DNA of 64,000 nt from Pyxidicoccus trucidator (lineage in GTDB: Bacteria > Myxococcota > Myxococcia > Myxococcales > Myxococcaceae). Below the pieces are notes generated by a model, which saw nothing but the letters and a program-made list of their open reading frames with translations, was not told where the DNA came from and searched no databases. The translations under genes and the position numbers were made by a program. The DNA is taken from positions 124,001 through 188,000 of the forward strand of contig NZ_JAAIXZ010000016.1 in NCBI RefSeq assembly GCF_010894435.1, read 5' to 3'. This document shows positions 1-8,519 of this stretch, piece by piece. Position 1 is the first letter of the stretch. The number at the start of each line of letters is the position of its first letter.

Positions 1-1
1 C

Positions 2-769
2 GTGCTCGGCGCAGGCGGCCACGTCTTCTACAGCTCCTCTCGAAACGGCAAGGGCTACTACGACAGCACCTTCACGCAGGACCCCTCGGGTCAGCCGCAT
101 GCCGCGCGCGCCCATGATGGCCAGGACGGGCGCACGCGAACCGCCTTCGTCCCGTTCGACCGGCGGATCCGCAACTGGGTGGCCTGCGCGTCTCCGCTTC
201 CCGCCTATCCCATCGCAATGGCCATCGGTCTCGTGGGTCGCGACGTCGGCATCCACAGCGCACGGGTCTCGGCGAACCAGCACGAAGGCGTCGGCCACAA
301 CGCCCAGCACGCGGTCCAGGCTTTTCCGCCCTTCGTCGACTTCAATGGCGCACAGGTCGCGGATGAGCAGAACCTCCACGGGCAGCCGAAAGTGGTGACC
401 GTGTTGTCGCGCGACGCCGTGCCCGGTCGAGACGTCTGGGAGCTCTCGTTCAACTTCCCCACCTCGCCCGAGGGCAGGCGCATCGACCTGGGGGCCGGGC
501 AGCACCCTGGCGGCGCGCCGCGCCAGGTGGCCGTTGGCTCCGGCATCGTCTACTACCACCGGTTCCAGCATTCGACGGAGCCGCCCAACCTGTTCGCGCC
601 GTACTGGCGGGCCGGACTGGCTCGGTTCTCCATCGACCGGCCGGAGCTGGGACGGCCTGAACGCTTCGCGTTCGACAACAAGACTGCTGCATTCCTGTCG
701 GACACCGGCGCCACCGGTGCGAAAGACGCGCTCGAGAGCCTTCGGTTGAATGGGTACGTCGGATGGTGA
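2..769 (+). CDS. Tad pilus-associated protein, probable C-terminal part (5' end outside window)
   Basis: Open frame from the window edge (a GTG at base 2) to TGA at 769; 255 residues are visible. There is no signal peptide or membrane segment at the visible N-terminus, so the true start probably lies upstream and this is the distal part of a larger protein. It overlaps the next gene (ATG at 763) by 7 bp. That gene has a TadE-like N-terminus, which suggests this one encodes a TadG-like or other Flp/Tad pilus assembly protein. I recognise no specific domain in the visible residues: aromatic-rich beta-type sequence (GSGIVYYHRF, LFAPYWRAGLARF), with a C-terminus that alternates Ala and Asp. The role is inferred from position only. 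Confidence 0.7.
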   Translation: MLGAGGHVFYSSSRNGKGYYDSTFTQDPSGQPHAARAHDGQDGRTRTAFVPFDRRIRNWVACASPLPAYPIAMAIGLVGRDVGIHSARVSANQHEGVGHNAQHAVQAFPPFVDFNGAQVADEQNLHGQPKVVTVLSRDAVPGRDVWELSFNFPTSPEGRRIDLGAGQHPGGAPRQVAVGSGIVYYHRFQHSTEPPNLFAPYWRAGLARFSIDRPELGRPERFAFDNKTAAFLSDTGATGAKDALESLRLNGYVGW

Positions 770-1812
770 CGAGAGAGAGACACGGGGTCGCCGCGGGAGG
801 CACGCGCGGGCAGGCGACGGTGGAGCTCATGCTCGGGCTCATGGTGTTCGTCACCGCGCTGGGCTTCGGTCTGCACTTCGCCGAGCTCGCGCATCTTTCG
901 CTCAAGGCCCATGAGGCCGTGGCGGCGGCGGCGTGGGATGCCACCGCGTACCGCGTCGAGCGCCCGGGCGTGGACGGCGTTGACGACTGGGCCTGGTACG
1001 ATGCGGACAGGTTCGCCGCGCCGCTGGCGGTGGCCGCCACCAACGCTCGCTACGGAGATTGGGACGGCCGCCAGAGCGCGGTGGGCAACAGCGGCCCCAC
1101 ACAGCTCTACACCCGAGCGAACGAGCTCACCACGGCCTGCATCCGCAGCGTGGACCCGCGCAACGGCTTCCGCGTCTCGGCAACCGCGAACGCCCCCGGG
1201 TACAGAGAGCCTGGCGCGCTGTCGTGCGTCACGCAGGGCGGTGTGAGCACCATCAACCTTCCGGTGCGATTCCTCCAGGATGCGGACAACGGGTTCTTCT
1301 CCGCCGAGCACCTCACGCGGAGTGCCTTCACGTTGTGCGGACTGGGCCGGCCGGTCGCGGGAACCCACTGTCGCGGCGCGCTGAACATCCTCCTCGGGGA
1401 CCACGGGCTCACGTCGGGAGGGGGCGAGGAGCACGAGTGCGCCGGCCTCAGTGACGACATCCCCGGACAACGCTGTGCGAACCGGGCGTTCTACAGCCTC
1501 GCGCACGAGGGGTGGGACCGGTCGATGGGGTGGACTGGCGCGCCCGAGCGGTGGGCGGACCGGGTCACCGGGAGCTCCCCCCAAGGGCGAGTGACCGGCT
1601 TCTACCTGAGCTTCCGGGGCGAGGAGTCTGGCACCTTCGGCGAGTCCCACGAGCGCATCTGGCAGACGCAGCCCATGGACTACAACCGCGCGCAGACCCC
1701 ATCGCAGGGGACGGTGAGCGGGACGTATCGCACTGCGTTCGACGCCTCGAACAAGCTCCGCGCGCGGACGGCGACCCAATTCGTCTATCTCGGGAGGTAC
1801 ACATGCGACTGA
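763..1812 (+). CDS. TadE-like pilus assembly protein
   Basis: 349 residues. A short basic N-terminus is followed by a TadE signature (GQATVELMLGLMVFVTALGF, residues about 17-36): Gly-Gln-Ala-x-Val-Glu followed by one hydrophobic helix, as in pseudopilins and TadE/TadF proteins. The remainder is a large, Cys-containing exported domain with no close family that I recognise. TadE-type proteins are minor pseudopilins of Flp/Tad pili in the envelope. The start ATG overlaps the end of the preceding gene by 7 bp. GTG at 766 is an in-frame alternative. The end overlaps the next ATG by 10 bp, so the three genes are one transcription unit. At 349 residues it is longer than usual for TadE (roughly 150-200), so the C-terminal domain may be lineage-specific. 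Confidence 0.8.
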   Translation: MVTRERHGVAAGGTRGQATVELMLGLMVFVTALGFGLHFAELAHLSLKAHEAVAAAAWDATAYRVERPGVDGVDDWAWYDADRFAAPLAVAATNARYGDWDGRQSAVGNSGPTQLYTRANELTTACIRSVDPRNGFRVSATANAPGYREPGALSCVTQGGVSTINLPVRFLQDADNGFFSAEHLTRSAFTLCGLGRPVAGTHCRGALNILLGDHGLTSGGGEEHECAGLSDDIPGQRCANRAFYSLAHEGWDRSMGWTGAPERWADRVTGSSPQGRVTGFYLSFRGEESGTFGESHERIWQTQPMDYNRAQTPSQGTVSGTYRTAFDASNKLRARTATQFVYLGRYTCD

Positions 1813-2474
1813 GCCAGAGCGTCTTCATTGCCGCCACGCTGGTGACAACACTCGCGATGAGCCCGGCCGTCTCCGCGAATCCCTTCGTGAAGGACGTCCC
1901 CGGTGCGGTCTCGAAGCCGACGCTCGCGGAGAAGACTGTCGTCGACGGCGTCACCATCGAGGCCTCGACGCTCGTCTCGAGCAAGGACGTCGCGACGCTG
2001 AAAGCCCACTTTCGCGCGAGGTTCGCGCGAAGCGGCCTGTACCTCGCGGAGGAGACGAAAGAGCTGAAGCTGAAGCTCGGCGAGCAGGTGACCGGGCTCG
2101 ATACGGAGAACCTCATCTCGTACACTGTCCTCCTGCAGCCCTCGGGGAAGAACGCGACGACGGTCATCGTCAGCTCCGCGAACCTGGGCAAGCGAGAGAC
2201 CCTGGCGGCCCCAGCGTTCGTGCCCATCTACCCGGGCAGCGGCCCCGTCACGAGTACCCAGATGGAATGGATGAAGTCGATGAGCTACGCGACGACGGCA
2301 ACGCCGGCCGAAGTCCGCGCGTTCTATCGCGAGAAGCTCGCCATGCAGGGGTACGAGCTACGCTCGGACGACGAGTTCGTGAAGGGCGCGGAGCGCATCG
2401 CGCTGACGGTGGCGCCGGGTGTGACGGAGCGCACCGTCCTCCTCGTCCAGGATGTAGGCACCTCGGTGCCCTGA
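1803..2474 (+). CDS. Exported protein of unknown function, Tad-operon partner
   Basis: 223 residues. The start ATG is preceded by GGGAGG 7 bases upstream and lies inside the end of the TadE-like gene; a longer upstream frame is rejected because this RBS plus signal peptide decide the start. A Sec signal peptide (MRLSQSVFIAATLVTTLAMS, then PAVSA) has a likely cut after Ala-25. The mature part has two similar halves, each carrying a pattern like 'vxxLKAHFRARFARSGLYLAEE' and 'vRAFYREKLAMQGYELRSDD', i.e. a duplicated alpha-beta unit in which a helix is followed by a short strand. No catalytic motif is visible. The context suggests a periplasmic partner of pilus assembly. Function unknown. Confidence 0.85.
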   Translation: MRLSQSVFIAATLVTTLAMSPAVSANPFVKDVPGAVSKPTLAEKTVVDGVTIEASTLVSSKDVATLKAHFRARFARSGLYLAEETKELKLKLGEQVTGLDTENLISYTVLLQPSGKNATTVIVSSANLGKRETLAAPAFVPIYPGSGPVTSTQMEWMKSMSYATTATPAEVRAFYREKLAMQGYELRSDDEFVKGAERIALTVAPGVTERTVLLVQDVGTSVP

Positions 2475-2551
2475 CGCGACTTCCAGCGCCGACGCGCCCT
2501 CCAGGTGGAGCAGCGCCGAACGGGTGCCCGTCTCTCGCGGGACAGGCCTCA

Positions 2552-2581
2552 CCTGCCCGGGCCAGTCGGCGCCCGGGCAGG
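2552..2581. terminator. Bidirectional hairpin between convergent genes
   Basis: An 11-bp perfect stem (CCTGCCCGGGC / GCCCGGGCAGG) with an 8-nt loop lies between the convergent ends at 2474 and 2593. There is no U-tract on either strand, so this is either a GC-type terminator or a 3'-end stabilising hairpin. Confidence 0.65.
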
Positions 2582-2592
2582 CTCAGCGCGGG

Positions 2593-3789
2593 CTACAGCC
2601 CGTCGACGTAGCAGAACCCGTAGGTGCGGTCGCTCCCGCCACCAGAGAGCGGGTAGTTGACGTAGCCGAGCTCCTCGCCCGCGCCACACTCCGAGCGGGC
2701 GCGTGCATAGCGATGGCACACGCCACGGCCTGTGCGCGCCAGGTCCACGCAGACGCCACGCGCGCCCTCGACGCCGCAGAACTCGGCGAAGCCAATGGCG
2801 CACGTCTCACCGATGAGCGCGGGGTCGAAGGCGAAGCCAATGGGCTCCATGACCGCCTGCTCGATGCACAGGCCGTAGACGCCACACACGGTGCCGCTCG
2901 GGCAGCCGGGGTTCGCGGCCATGAAGTCACACGTGGCCAGGCACTGCCGCGCGTCGGTGTAGGTGCCACTGCACGCGTAGCCCTGCGCGCAGTCCGTCGA
3001 CGCGAGCTCGTGCTCGCCTGCCGCCGGAGTGTACGTGCACGCCTCGCCCTGCGTCTTCGCGCCGAGCGACTTCTCCAGCGTCCCGTCGTCGGCCGCGTAG
3101 TTGTCGGCGACGCAGGTGTGGTTCGGCAGGTTCGCCGTCAGTGAGCCCTCGCGCGGGTCACATCCGCCGGCACGGACCGTGCTCCACGTCTCGAAGCGGA
3201 TCCACCGGCACTCGCCGCCCGCCACCGGCGCGGTTCCGGTGTACGGCCCGAAGAGCGGCGCCGCCGCCACGGACTCGCGCAGGACCACGTTCGAGAGCGC
3301 GCCAATCGTCTGGTCGGGGGAGACCTTCAGGGCGAGCAGGAGCGCTCCCGACTCGGCGACGAACATCTTCTGCCCCGCCGCACCCGCGTCCTGGTAGCCC
3401 CACACGCACTGCTCGCACGAGAAGAGGTTGGTGCCACCAGCAGCCAGGTCATGGAGTCCCGGAGCCGTATTCACATCCAGCCGGATGCGAGCGGTGTCCG
3501 CGACCGCGGGGTCTCCGAGGTTCGAGAACTCGCCGCGATACGTCGGCTGCTGGTAGTACATCACGGGCGCCATCTGGATGCCGTTCTGGAGCTCGCCCAT
3601 CGTGATTTCCGTACACCCGGCGGGCGGCGACAGCCACGAGGCCTGCTGCTCCACGGCTCGCAGCGCCTCCTGCCCCGCCTGAGGCGTCGGCGCTTCCGTT
3701 TCCTGACCACAGCCCACCAGCGCCGCCAGCAGGACTCCACCAATCCGCCACCTACCTACAGATGCAACTGTCATGTGATGAGAAGTCAC
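2593..3789 (-). CDS. Cysteine-rich lipoprotein of unknown function
   Basis: 398 residues. I chose the GTG start because GGGAG lies 8 bases upstream of it; an internal ATG at 3774 has no such site. A type II signal peptide ends in the lipobox LVGC (Cys-27), giving a lipid anchor. The following 40 residues are a Gln/Glu/Ala-rich linker. The C-terminal half (about 200-395) is rich in Cys, spaced like small disulphide modules (CAQGYACSGTY, CLATCDFMAANPGCPSGTVC). Such modules are common in myxobacterial surface lipoproteins. No enzyme motif is visible. It stands alone on the minus strand, converging with the Tad operon and followed by a strong hairpin. Surface exposure is an inference. Confidence 0.85.
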   Translation of the reverse strand: MTSHHMTVASVGRWRIGGVLLAALVGCGQETEAPTPQAGQEALRAVEQQASWLSPPAGCTEITMGELQNGIQMAPVMYYQQPTYRGEFSNLGDPAVADTARIRLDVNTAPGLHDLAAGGTNLFSCEQCVWGYQDAGAAGQKMFVAESGALLLALKVSPDQTIGALSNVVLRESVAAAPLFGPYTGTAPVAGGECRWIRFETWSTVRAGGCDPREGSLTANLPNHTCVADNYAADDGTLEKSLGAKTQGEACTYTPAAGEHELASTDCAQGYACSGTYTDARQCLATCDFMAANPGCPSGTVCGVYGLCIEQAVMEPIGFAFDPALIGETCAIGFAEFCGVEGARGVCVDLARTGRGVCHRYARARSECGAGEELGYVNYPLSGGGSDRTYGFCYVDGL

Positions 3790-4090
3790 GATGTCGTCTC
3801 CCAGAGGTCGATACGTTTGGGTTGGTGCTCCCCAGAAATTCGGGGAAGTCCACAGTTACGCGGACTGAAGTGTCGGTTTCAACGGGCCGGGGTCGGGGCG
3901 TGCGGGATATTTTCCGCGTGAGGGTCATCCGCGGCCGCGGCGTGACTTTTTCGTCGGCGAACGTCCCGACCGCGCAGCCTCTACTCCGGACTGGCGCACA
4001 GTCCGGGCGGTCCCCGTCAGCGGCCCTCCCCTACCTCGCTGCACGCTCCCGCCACCTCAAAAGCGCTCCCACTCTTGCGACGGCGACGAC
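3790..4090. other. 301-bp intergenic region with one small hairpin
   Basis: No credible gene. The region lies between the di-haem oxidoreductase end and the start of the lipoprotein gene, both on minus. It holds a 7-bp perfect inverted repeat, CCGGACT/AGTCCGG, at 3986-4006 with a 7-nt loop, a possible weak terminator of the upstream operon. The lipoprotein promoter must be in the 3790-3980 part, but I cannot assign -10/-35 boxes with confidence. Confidence 0.5.
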
Positions 4091-5566
4091 TCAGAGCGAA
4101 CCGAGAAAGGCGCTCAGCGCGTCGCGCTCTTGTCTCGACAGCTTCCGCACCGCCTCGCGCGCGGACGCGGCCTCGCCGCCGTGCCAGAGGACGGCCTCCA
4201 GTGGCGTGCGTGCTCGGCCGTCATGCAACAGGCGCGAGTGTCCACTCACCGTCTCGGCGCGGCCCAGGCCCCACAGCGGCGGCGTGCGCCACTCGCGTCC
4301 AGAGGCGAGGAAGTCCTCGCGCCCGTCGGCCAGCGCCTCGCCCAGGTCATGCAGCAGCAGGTCCGAGTATGGCCAGATGCGCTGACCGGACAGCTCCGGG
4401 TAGCCCTCCAGCGTGCCAGTGGTGATGGAGGGCCGGTGGCAGCGCGCGCAGCCCACGCGGTGGAAGACGGCCTTGCCCTGGAGGACCTGGGGTGCGTCCA
4501 CGCCCTCGCGCGTCGGCACCGCCACCGTGTGCGAGTAGAAGTCGAGCGACTCGAGCTGCCGCTGGCTCACCTCGGGTGTGCCACCGTGAGGTGCCGCGCG
4601 GCAAGCCGTCTGCCCCGCCATGCAGTTCTCCTGCGTGAAGAGCGTCGTCGTGAGGCCCAGGTCGCCCAGCAGCGCCGCCGCGTTCTGTTGCTCGAGGTCT
4701 GGCTGGTTGGCCTTCCACCCGAAGCGCCCTAGCACCTCGCGGCCCTGCCGGTGGCTCCACACGCGGTTGGGCCGGCCGGAGACACCATCTCCATTGGCGT
4801 CCTCCGGGTCTGCCCACTCCAGCAGCGTCTCTTCCCCCATTGCCGCCAGGAGGCCCAGTCCCACCATGGGTTGGGCCACGCGGGCCGACGTGCGCGTATC
4901 CGGCGCCAGTGGTCCGTAGGACAACTCCGTCAGCACCAGCGACGGAGACTGGAGCGAGTAGGGCTCTCCATCCTCGAAGGTGCCCGGGACTTCCGTCCAC
5001 AGCACGCGCACCTGCCCCTCGGCGCTCACGCCACCGCCTCCGCGAGGCTGGAGCTGATCTCCATAGGTAGGCTCGGGTTTCGGTTCGCCAAGCGCGTCCG
5101 TGCCGGGCACCGACAGGCGCACCAGCAGCGTGTCCGCCACCTCGCCCTCCTCGGGCGGCCTGCCGCGGCCATTGCCCAGATGGCAGGCGAGGCAGGAGAC
5201 GGAGTGAAAGAGCGGACCCAGCCCATCCCGCTCCGGCTGGGTGCCGCCCGCGCCCACCCAGTTCGCCTCGAAGACGGACTCGCCCACGAAGAACTCCGCG
5301 CGCCGAGCCAGCACGAGGTTGGCCGCCGGCTTCGTGAAGGCGGCGGCACCCGTCACCACCACGCTGGTATCACCGCCGGGCTTCTCCTCACCTTCCTCCA
5401 CCACGTCGAAGCGCGGCGGAGGCGGAGGCTCTTCCGGAGGGGGCTCCTCGGGAGGCGGCTCCTCCACCGGAGGCTGGGCGGAGGGGCGCGGCGCCCCAGC
5501 GCCGTCGCAAGCGACGAGGCCAAGGAGTGTCAGGAGAAGCAAAGAGCCGGCAACGGCCTGTTTCAA
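4091..5566 (-). CDS. Di-haem c-type cytochrome oxidoreductase lipoprotein (DUF1111/COG3488 family)
   Basis: 491 residues. TTG start; the TGA of the upstream gene overlaps it as TTGA, so translation is probably coupled. A signal peptide with lipobox LVAC (Cys-20) is followed by a Pro/Glu-rich tether (about 31-52). Two haem-c attachment motifs, CLACH (125-129) and CARCH (373-377), sit about 248 residues apart, as in the putative 'thiol oxidoreductase' family, a relative of MauG/di-haem peroxidases. Between them is a calcium-type loop with DANGDGVSGRPN. Family members are periplasmic; reported roles include iron-linked redox chemistry and peptide oxidation, but substrates are mostly unknown. The adjacent RCC1-repeat lipoprotein may be a partner or scaffold (inference). 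Confidence 0.9.
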   Translation of the reverse strand: MKQAVAGSLLLLTLLGLVACDGAGAPRPSAQPPVEEPPPEEPPPEEPPPPPRFDVVEEGEEKPGGDTSVVVTGAAAFTKPAANLVLARRAEFFVGESVFEANWVGAGGTQPERDGLGPLFHSVSCLACHLGNGRGRPPEEGEVADTLLVRLSVPGTDALGEPKPEPTYGDQLQPRGGGGVSAEGQVRVLWTEVPGTFEDGEPYSLQSPSLVLTELSYGPLAPDTRTSARVAQPMVGLGLLAAMGEETLLEWADPEDANGDGVSGRPNRVWSHRQGREVLGRFGWKANQPDLEQQNAAALLGDLGLTTTLFTQENCMAGQTACRAAPHGGTPEVSQRQLESLDFYSHTVAVPTREGVDAPQVLQGKAVFHRVGCARCHRPSITTGTLEGYPELSGQRIWPYSDLLLHDLGEALADGREDFLASGREWRTPPLWGLGRAETVSGHSRLLHDGRARTPLEAVLWHGGEAASAREAVRKLSRQERDALSAFLGSL

Positions 5567-7326
5567 GGCAGCGTCACCGGGATGGGGTCGGTATAGGACC
5601 AGCGGTCGATGACGGCATCAGGGCCGAGCGAGCCGTCGAGGTTCCAGCCCCACGCGTAGACGGAGCCGTCGGCGCGCACGGCAATGACGTGGGAGGCGCC
5701 CATGCCCATGGACGACAGCGGCGCCACCTCCGGCGACGAGGGCGAGGGGTCCAGGCGTCTCTGCTCCGTCAACCCCAGCCCGAGCTGGCCATTGCCGTTC
5801 TGCCCCCACGCCATCAGCGAGCCGTCCGCCCGCCGTGCGAAGCTGTAGTTACCGTTGGCGAATACGGCGCGCGCATCCGTCACGTTCTTCACCTTCACTG
5901 GCGTCGCGCTCTCACCGCCCACGGAGAGGGTGCCAGTCCCAAGCTGCCCACTGGCGTCCAGCCCCCACGCGGACACCGTCCCGTCCGTGTGCAGGGCGAG
6001 GATGTGGTCGCGGCCGTTGGCGATGTCCACCACACCCGTCACGCCCGGCACCTGATTCGGCGCCGTGTGGGCCTCGTCGTCGTCCGTGCCCGTACCCAGG
6101 TTGCCGTAGCTGTTGCGGCCCCACACCCAGACGGTGCCGTCGCGCTTCAAGGCCACCGAGTGCATGAAGCCGCCCATCAGCTTCACCACGTCCGTCAGGC
6201 CCTGCACCACCACCGGGGCGTCCCGCGACTCGGTGGTGCCGTCGCCCAGCTGGCCGTCATCATTGTTGCCGAAGGCGCGCACCGTGCCGTCCTCCATCAG
6301 CACCAACGCGTGCCTGTACCCGGGCGCAATCGCCACCGCGCCGGTGAGGCCTGGCACGCGCGTGGCCACATAGCGCGGAGTGACATCCGGCGTGTGGGGC
6401 TCGCCCTCGACCGGCGGCGTGCCCAGGCCAAGCTGGCCGTCCAGGTTCTCACCCCACGTCCACACCGTGCCATCCGACACGAGCGCCATGGAGAAGTTCT
6501 GGTTGAAGGCGACGGAGGCCGCCGCCTCCACACCCGGCACCATCCGGGGCTGCGTCTGGTTCGCCGTCACGTCCGCGCCCAGTCCCAGCTGCCCCCGGGT
6601 GTTGCGGCCCCATGCGTAGACGCGGCCGTTGCGCAGCGTCCCGCTGTGCAGCGCCCCGGCCGTGGCCAGCCCGCCGAAGTGGAAGGCCGCAGTGGCCTCG
6701 CCCGTGTTGCCCCGCGCGTCGCGCGCCTTCACCACCACCTGGTTGGCACCGGGCCGCGGCGACACGTCGAAGGCTACGGTGCCGTCAGTCGTGATGGGCG
6801 CCTCCAGCGCCTGTTCGGCCCCGCCGTTGAGCGAGTAGCTCATCCCCACCACGCCCTTGTTGTCCGTGGCGGCGACTTCGACGCGCACGCGGCGCACGGT
6901 GATGGCCAGGCCCTCTTCCGGCGACAGCACCTGGACCTCGGGAGGAACCCTTTCCGGCACATAGCGCAGGCTCATGACCCGCGCGCTCGTCCCGCCGCTC
7001 CGGTCCTCCGCCCCCAGGCGCACCGTGTTGTCGCCCTCGGAGAGCGTCACCTCCACCGTGAAGGTGCCGGAACTGGCCGGGCCCTGCGTCCACTCGACGG
7101 GACGCGCCTCGCCGTCGTTCACCTGCACCGTCAGCCCGGTCAGCACGCCCGGCGCGTTCACCGTGCCGGACAGCCGCACCACGGGCTCCTCGGACATGGC
7201 ACCCGACTCGGGCGAGAACACCATGACGTGAGGGGCTACGGGCACCCCGGGCGTGGACTCCACGTCCGACCCACAGGCGGCGAGCCACAGGGCCACGAGC
7301 GCCAGGAGACAGGCCCGGGACTTCAT
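5563..7326 (-). CDS. Lipoprotein with Ig-like and RCC1 repeat domains
   Basis: 587 residues. I chose the ATG at 7326 because a signal peptide starts here (MKSRACLLALVALWLAAC, lipobox LAAC, Cys-18); a longer open frame upstream is not needed. Residues about 30-215 look like two bacterial Ig-like beta domains (VVRLSGTVNAPGVLTGLTVQ; FTVEVTLSEGDNTVRL). From about 222 to the end there are roughly seven RCC1 repeats, each with a VYAWGxNxxGQLGLG core and a hALxxDGTVWxWG strand, forming a seven-bladed beta-propeller. Bacterial RCC1 proteins are usually secreted and of unknown partner. It is the first gene of the pair with the di-haem oxidoreductase and overlaps it by 4 bp. Confidence 0.9.
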   Translation of the reverse strand: MKSRACLLALVALWLAACGSDVESTPGVPVAPHVMVFSPESGAMSEEPVVRLSGTVNAPGVLTGLTVQVNDGEARPVEWTQGPASSGTFTVEVTLSEGDNTVRLGAEDRSGGTSARVMSLRYVPERVPPEVQVLSPEEGLAITVRRVRVEVAATDNKGVVGMSYSLNGGAEQALEAPITTDGTVAFDVSPRPGANQVVVKARDARGNTGEATAAFHFGGLATAGALHSGTLRNGRVYAWGRNTRGQLGLGADVTANQTQPRMVPGVEAAASVAFNQNFSMALVSDGTVWTWGENLDGQLGLGTPPVEGEPHTPDVTPRYVATRVPGLTGAVAIAPGYRHALVLMEDGTVRAFGNNDDGQLGDGTTESRDAPVVVQGLTDVVKLMGGFMHSVALKRDGTVWVWGRNSYGNLGTGTDDDEAHTAPNQVPGVTGVVDIANGRDHILALHTDGTVSAWGLDASGQLGTGTLSVGGESATPVKVKNVTDARAVFANGNYSFARRADGSLMAWGQNGNGQLGLGLTEQRRLDPSPSSPEVAPLSSMGMGASHVIAVRADGSVYAWGWNLDGSLGPDAVIDRWSYTDPIPVTLP

Positions 7327-7471
7327 GAAGGCCCCTGGAGAGATATTGAGATTGATTTGCAGAGTCATAAATTGGCCCGACCTCATATCGCTCGTGCCGA
7401 GAGGCGCGCAAGCGACACCGGGCTCAATTCGACGTTTCGCGAGATGTCGAAGCTGAAGGCGTCCGTCCGGA

Positions 7472-7498
7472 GGCAGGCGCCCCTCACGGGCGCTTGCC
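7472..7498 (-). terminator. Hairpin spanning the dehalogenase stop codon
   Basis: An 11-bp stem (GGCAGGCGCCC paired with GGGCGCTTGCC, with one G-U/G-T pair) and a 5-nt loop spans the TGA at 7486-7484. It would act as a terminator or 3' stabiliser of the minus-strand gene that ends at 7484. Confidence 0.55.
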
Positions 7499-8257
7499 GA
7501 GGACCTCCGCCAGTTCCCGGATGTCCTTGACCACCAGGTCCGGCTTCGTGGCCAGGGGGTAGAGCGCCTGGCCGGGGCGCGCCACGAAGACGGCCTGGAA
7601 TCCGGCGGCCTTTGCCCCTGCGACATCCCAGCCGTGGGCCGCCACCAGGACCGCATCCTCCGGTTTGACGCCCAGTTGCTCCGCCGCCCAGCGGTAGGTC
7701 CGCAGGTCGGGCTTGTAGACCTTGATGTCCTCGATGCTCAGGTTGCGCGTGAACAGCTCCGTCAGCCCGGCGTTCTTGAGCTGCGTCTGCACGCCGAGAT
7801 ACGAAGAGTTGGTCAGGGAGACCAGCGTGTAGCCCTGGGCCTTGAGCGCCCGCAGTCCCTCGATGACGTCAGGATGGGCGGGCAGCTCGAGCAGCGGTGT
7901 GACAATCGAGGCTCTCGCCTGTTCCTGGCTCAGTGCGATGCCGTTGTTCTGGGCCACCATCATGAGGGCGGCCGTGCCGACCGCGCCAAAGTCGTGATAG
8001 TTCCCCGTGACTGTCTCGACCAGCGAGTAATGCAACATGGTCGAGAACCACAGCGGCAGCAGCTCCTCCCGTCCGCCCAGGGCCTCCCCCACTGACTGAC
8101 GCATGGACTCGAGGTCCAGCAGCGTCTCGTTCACATCGAAGAAGATGACTTTCGGCGCTGGGGCGGCCTGCCCCTGCTGAGGCGCGGCACAGGACGACTG
8201 CAGGCCCACCCCCAGGCAGGCCAGCAGCAACGTCAGGAGTCGATGAGTCGAGCGCAT
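7484..8257 (-). CDS. Exported type II haloacid dehalogenase-like protein
   Basis: 257 residues. The start is set by AGGAGAG 6 bases before the ATG; the in-frame upstream extension is rejected. Residues 1-30 form an exported leader (LLTLLLACLGVGLQSSC, then Ala/Gln/Pro-rich). The HAD core follows: nucleophile motif FFDVNETLLDLE (Asp-41), the SLTNSS motif, a YKPDLRTYRWA lysine motif and AAHGWDVAGAKAAG. The last matches the (S/A)xHxWD motif of L-2-haloacid dehalogenases (2-haloacid + water to 2-hydroxyacid + halide). The catalytic residues seem intact. Known family members are cytoplasmic, so the signal peptide is unusual. The lipobox is imperfect (QSSC). Monocistronic on minus. Confidence 0.88.
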   Translation of the reverse strand: MRSTHRLLTLLLACLGVGLQSSCAAPQQGQAAPAPKVIFFDVNETLLDLESMRQSVGEALGGREELLPLWFSTMLHYSLVETVTGNYHDFGAVGTAALMMVAQNNGIALSQEQARASIVTPLLELPAHPDVIEGLRALKAQGYTLVSLTNSSYLGVQTQLKNAGLTELFTRNLSIEDIKVYKPDLRTYRWAAEQLGVKPEDAVLVAAHGWDVAGAKAAGFQAVFVARPGQALYPLATKPDLVVKDIRELAEVLGKRP

Positions 8258-8519
8258 CCGGCTCTCCTGTTCTGAGACATCAGCAAGGCACAACAGGGCT
8301 CTTTCGTGAGTCTTCCCGGAAAACGACGGGATGACAGCAGGGGAAGCGCGGTCCAACAGGCTGTGGTTCGCAGTGTTGGTTCGCTCTCACTTCGCACCCT
8401 GCCCGCGCCCCGTGCGCTTCTGAAGCGTCGTCCTGCACCCGGGCCGCATGGCCAGCGCCCCCGGCGGTGCGCACATAGGGCGACCACGGCATGTACCGAC
8501 CTTCCGGGGAACGACGACG

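Noticed and set aside
5527-7530. A 667-codon plus-strand open frame across the RCC1/di-haem genes
   Set aside because: It is antisense to genes with clear domains. The His/Arg/Ala-rich composition is typical of a shadow frame in GC-rich DNA.
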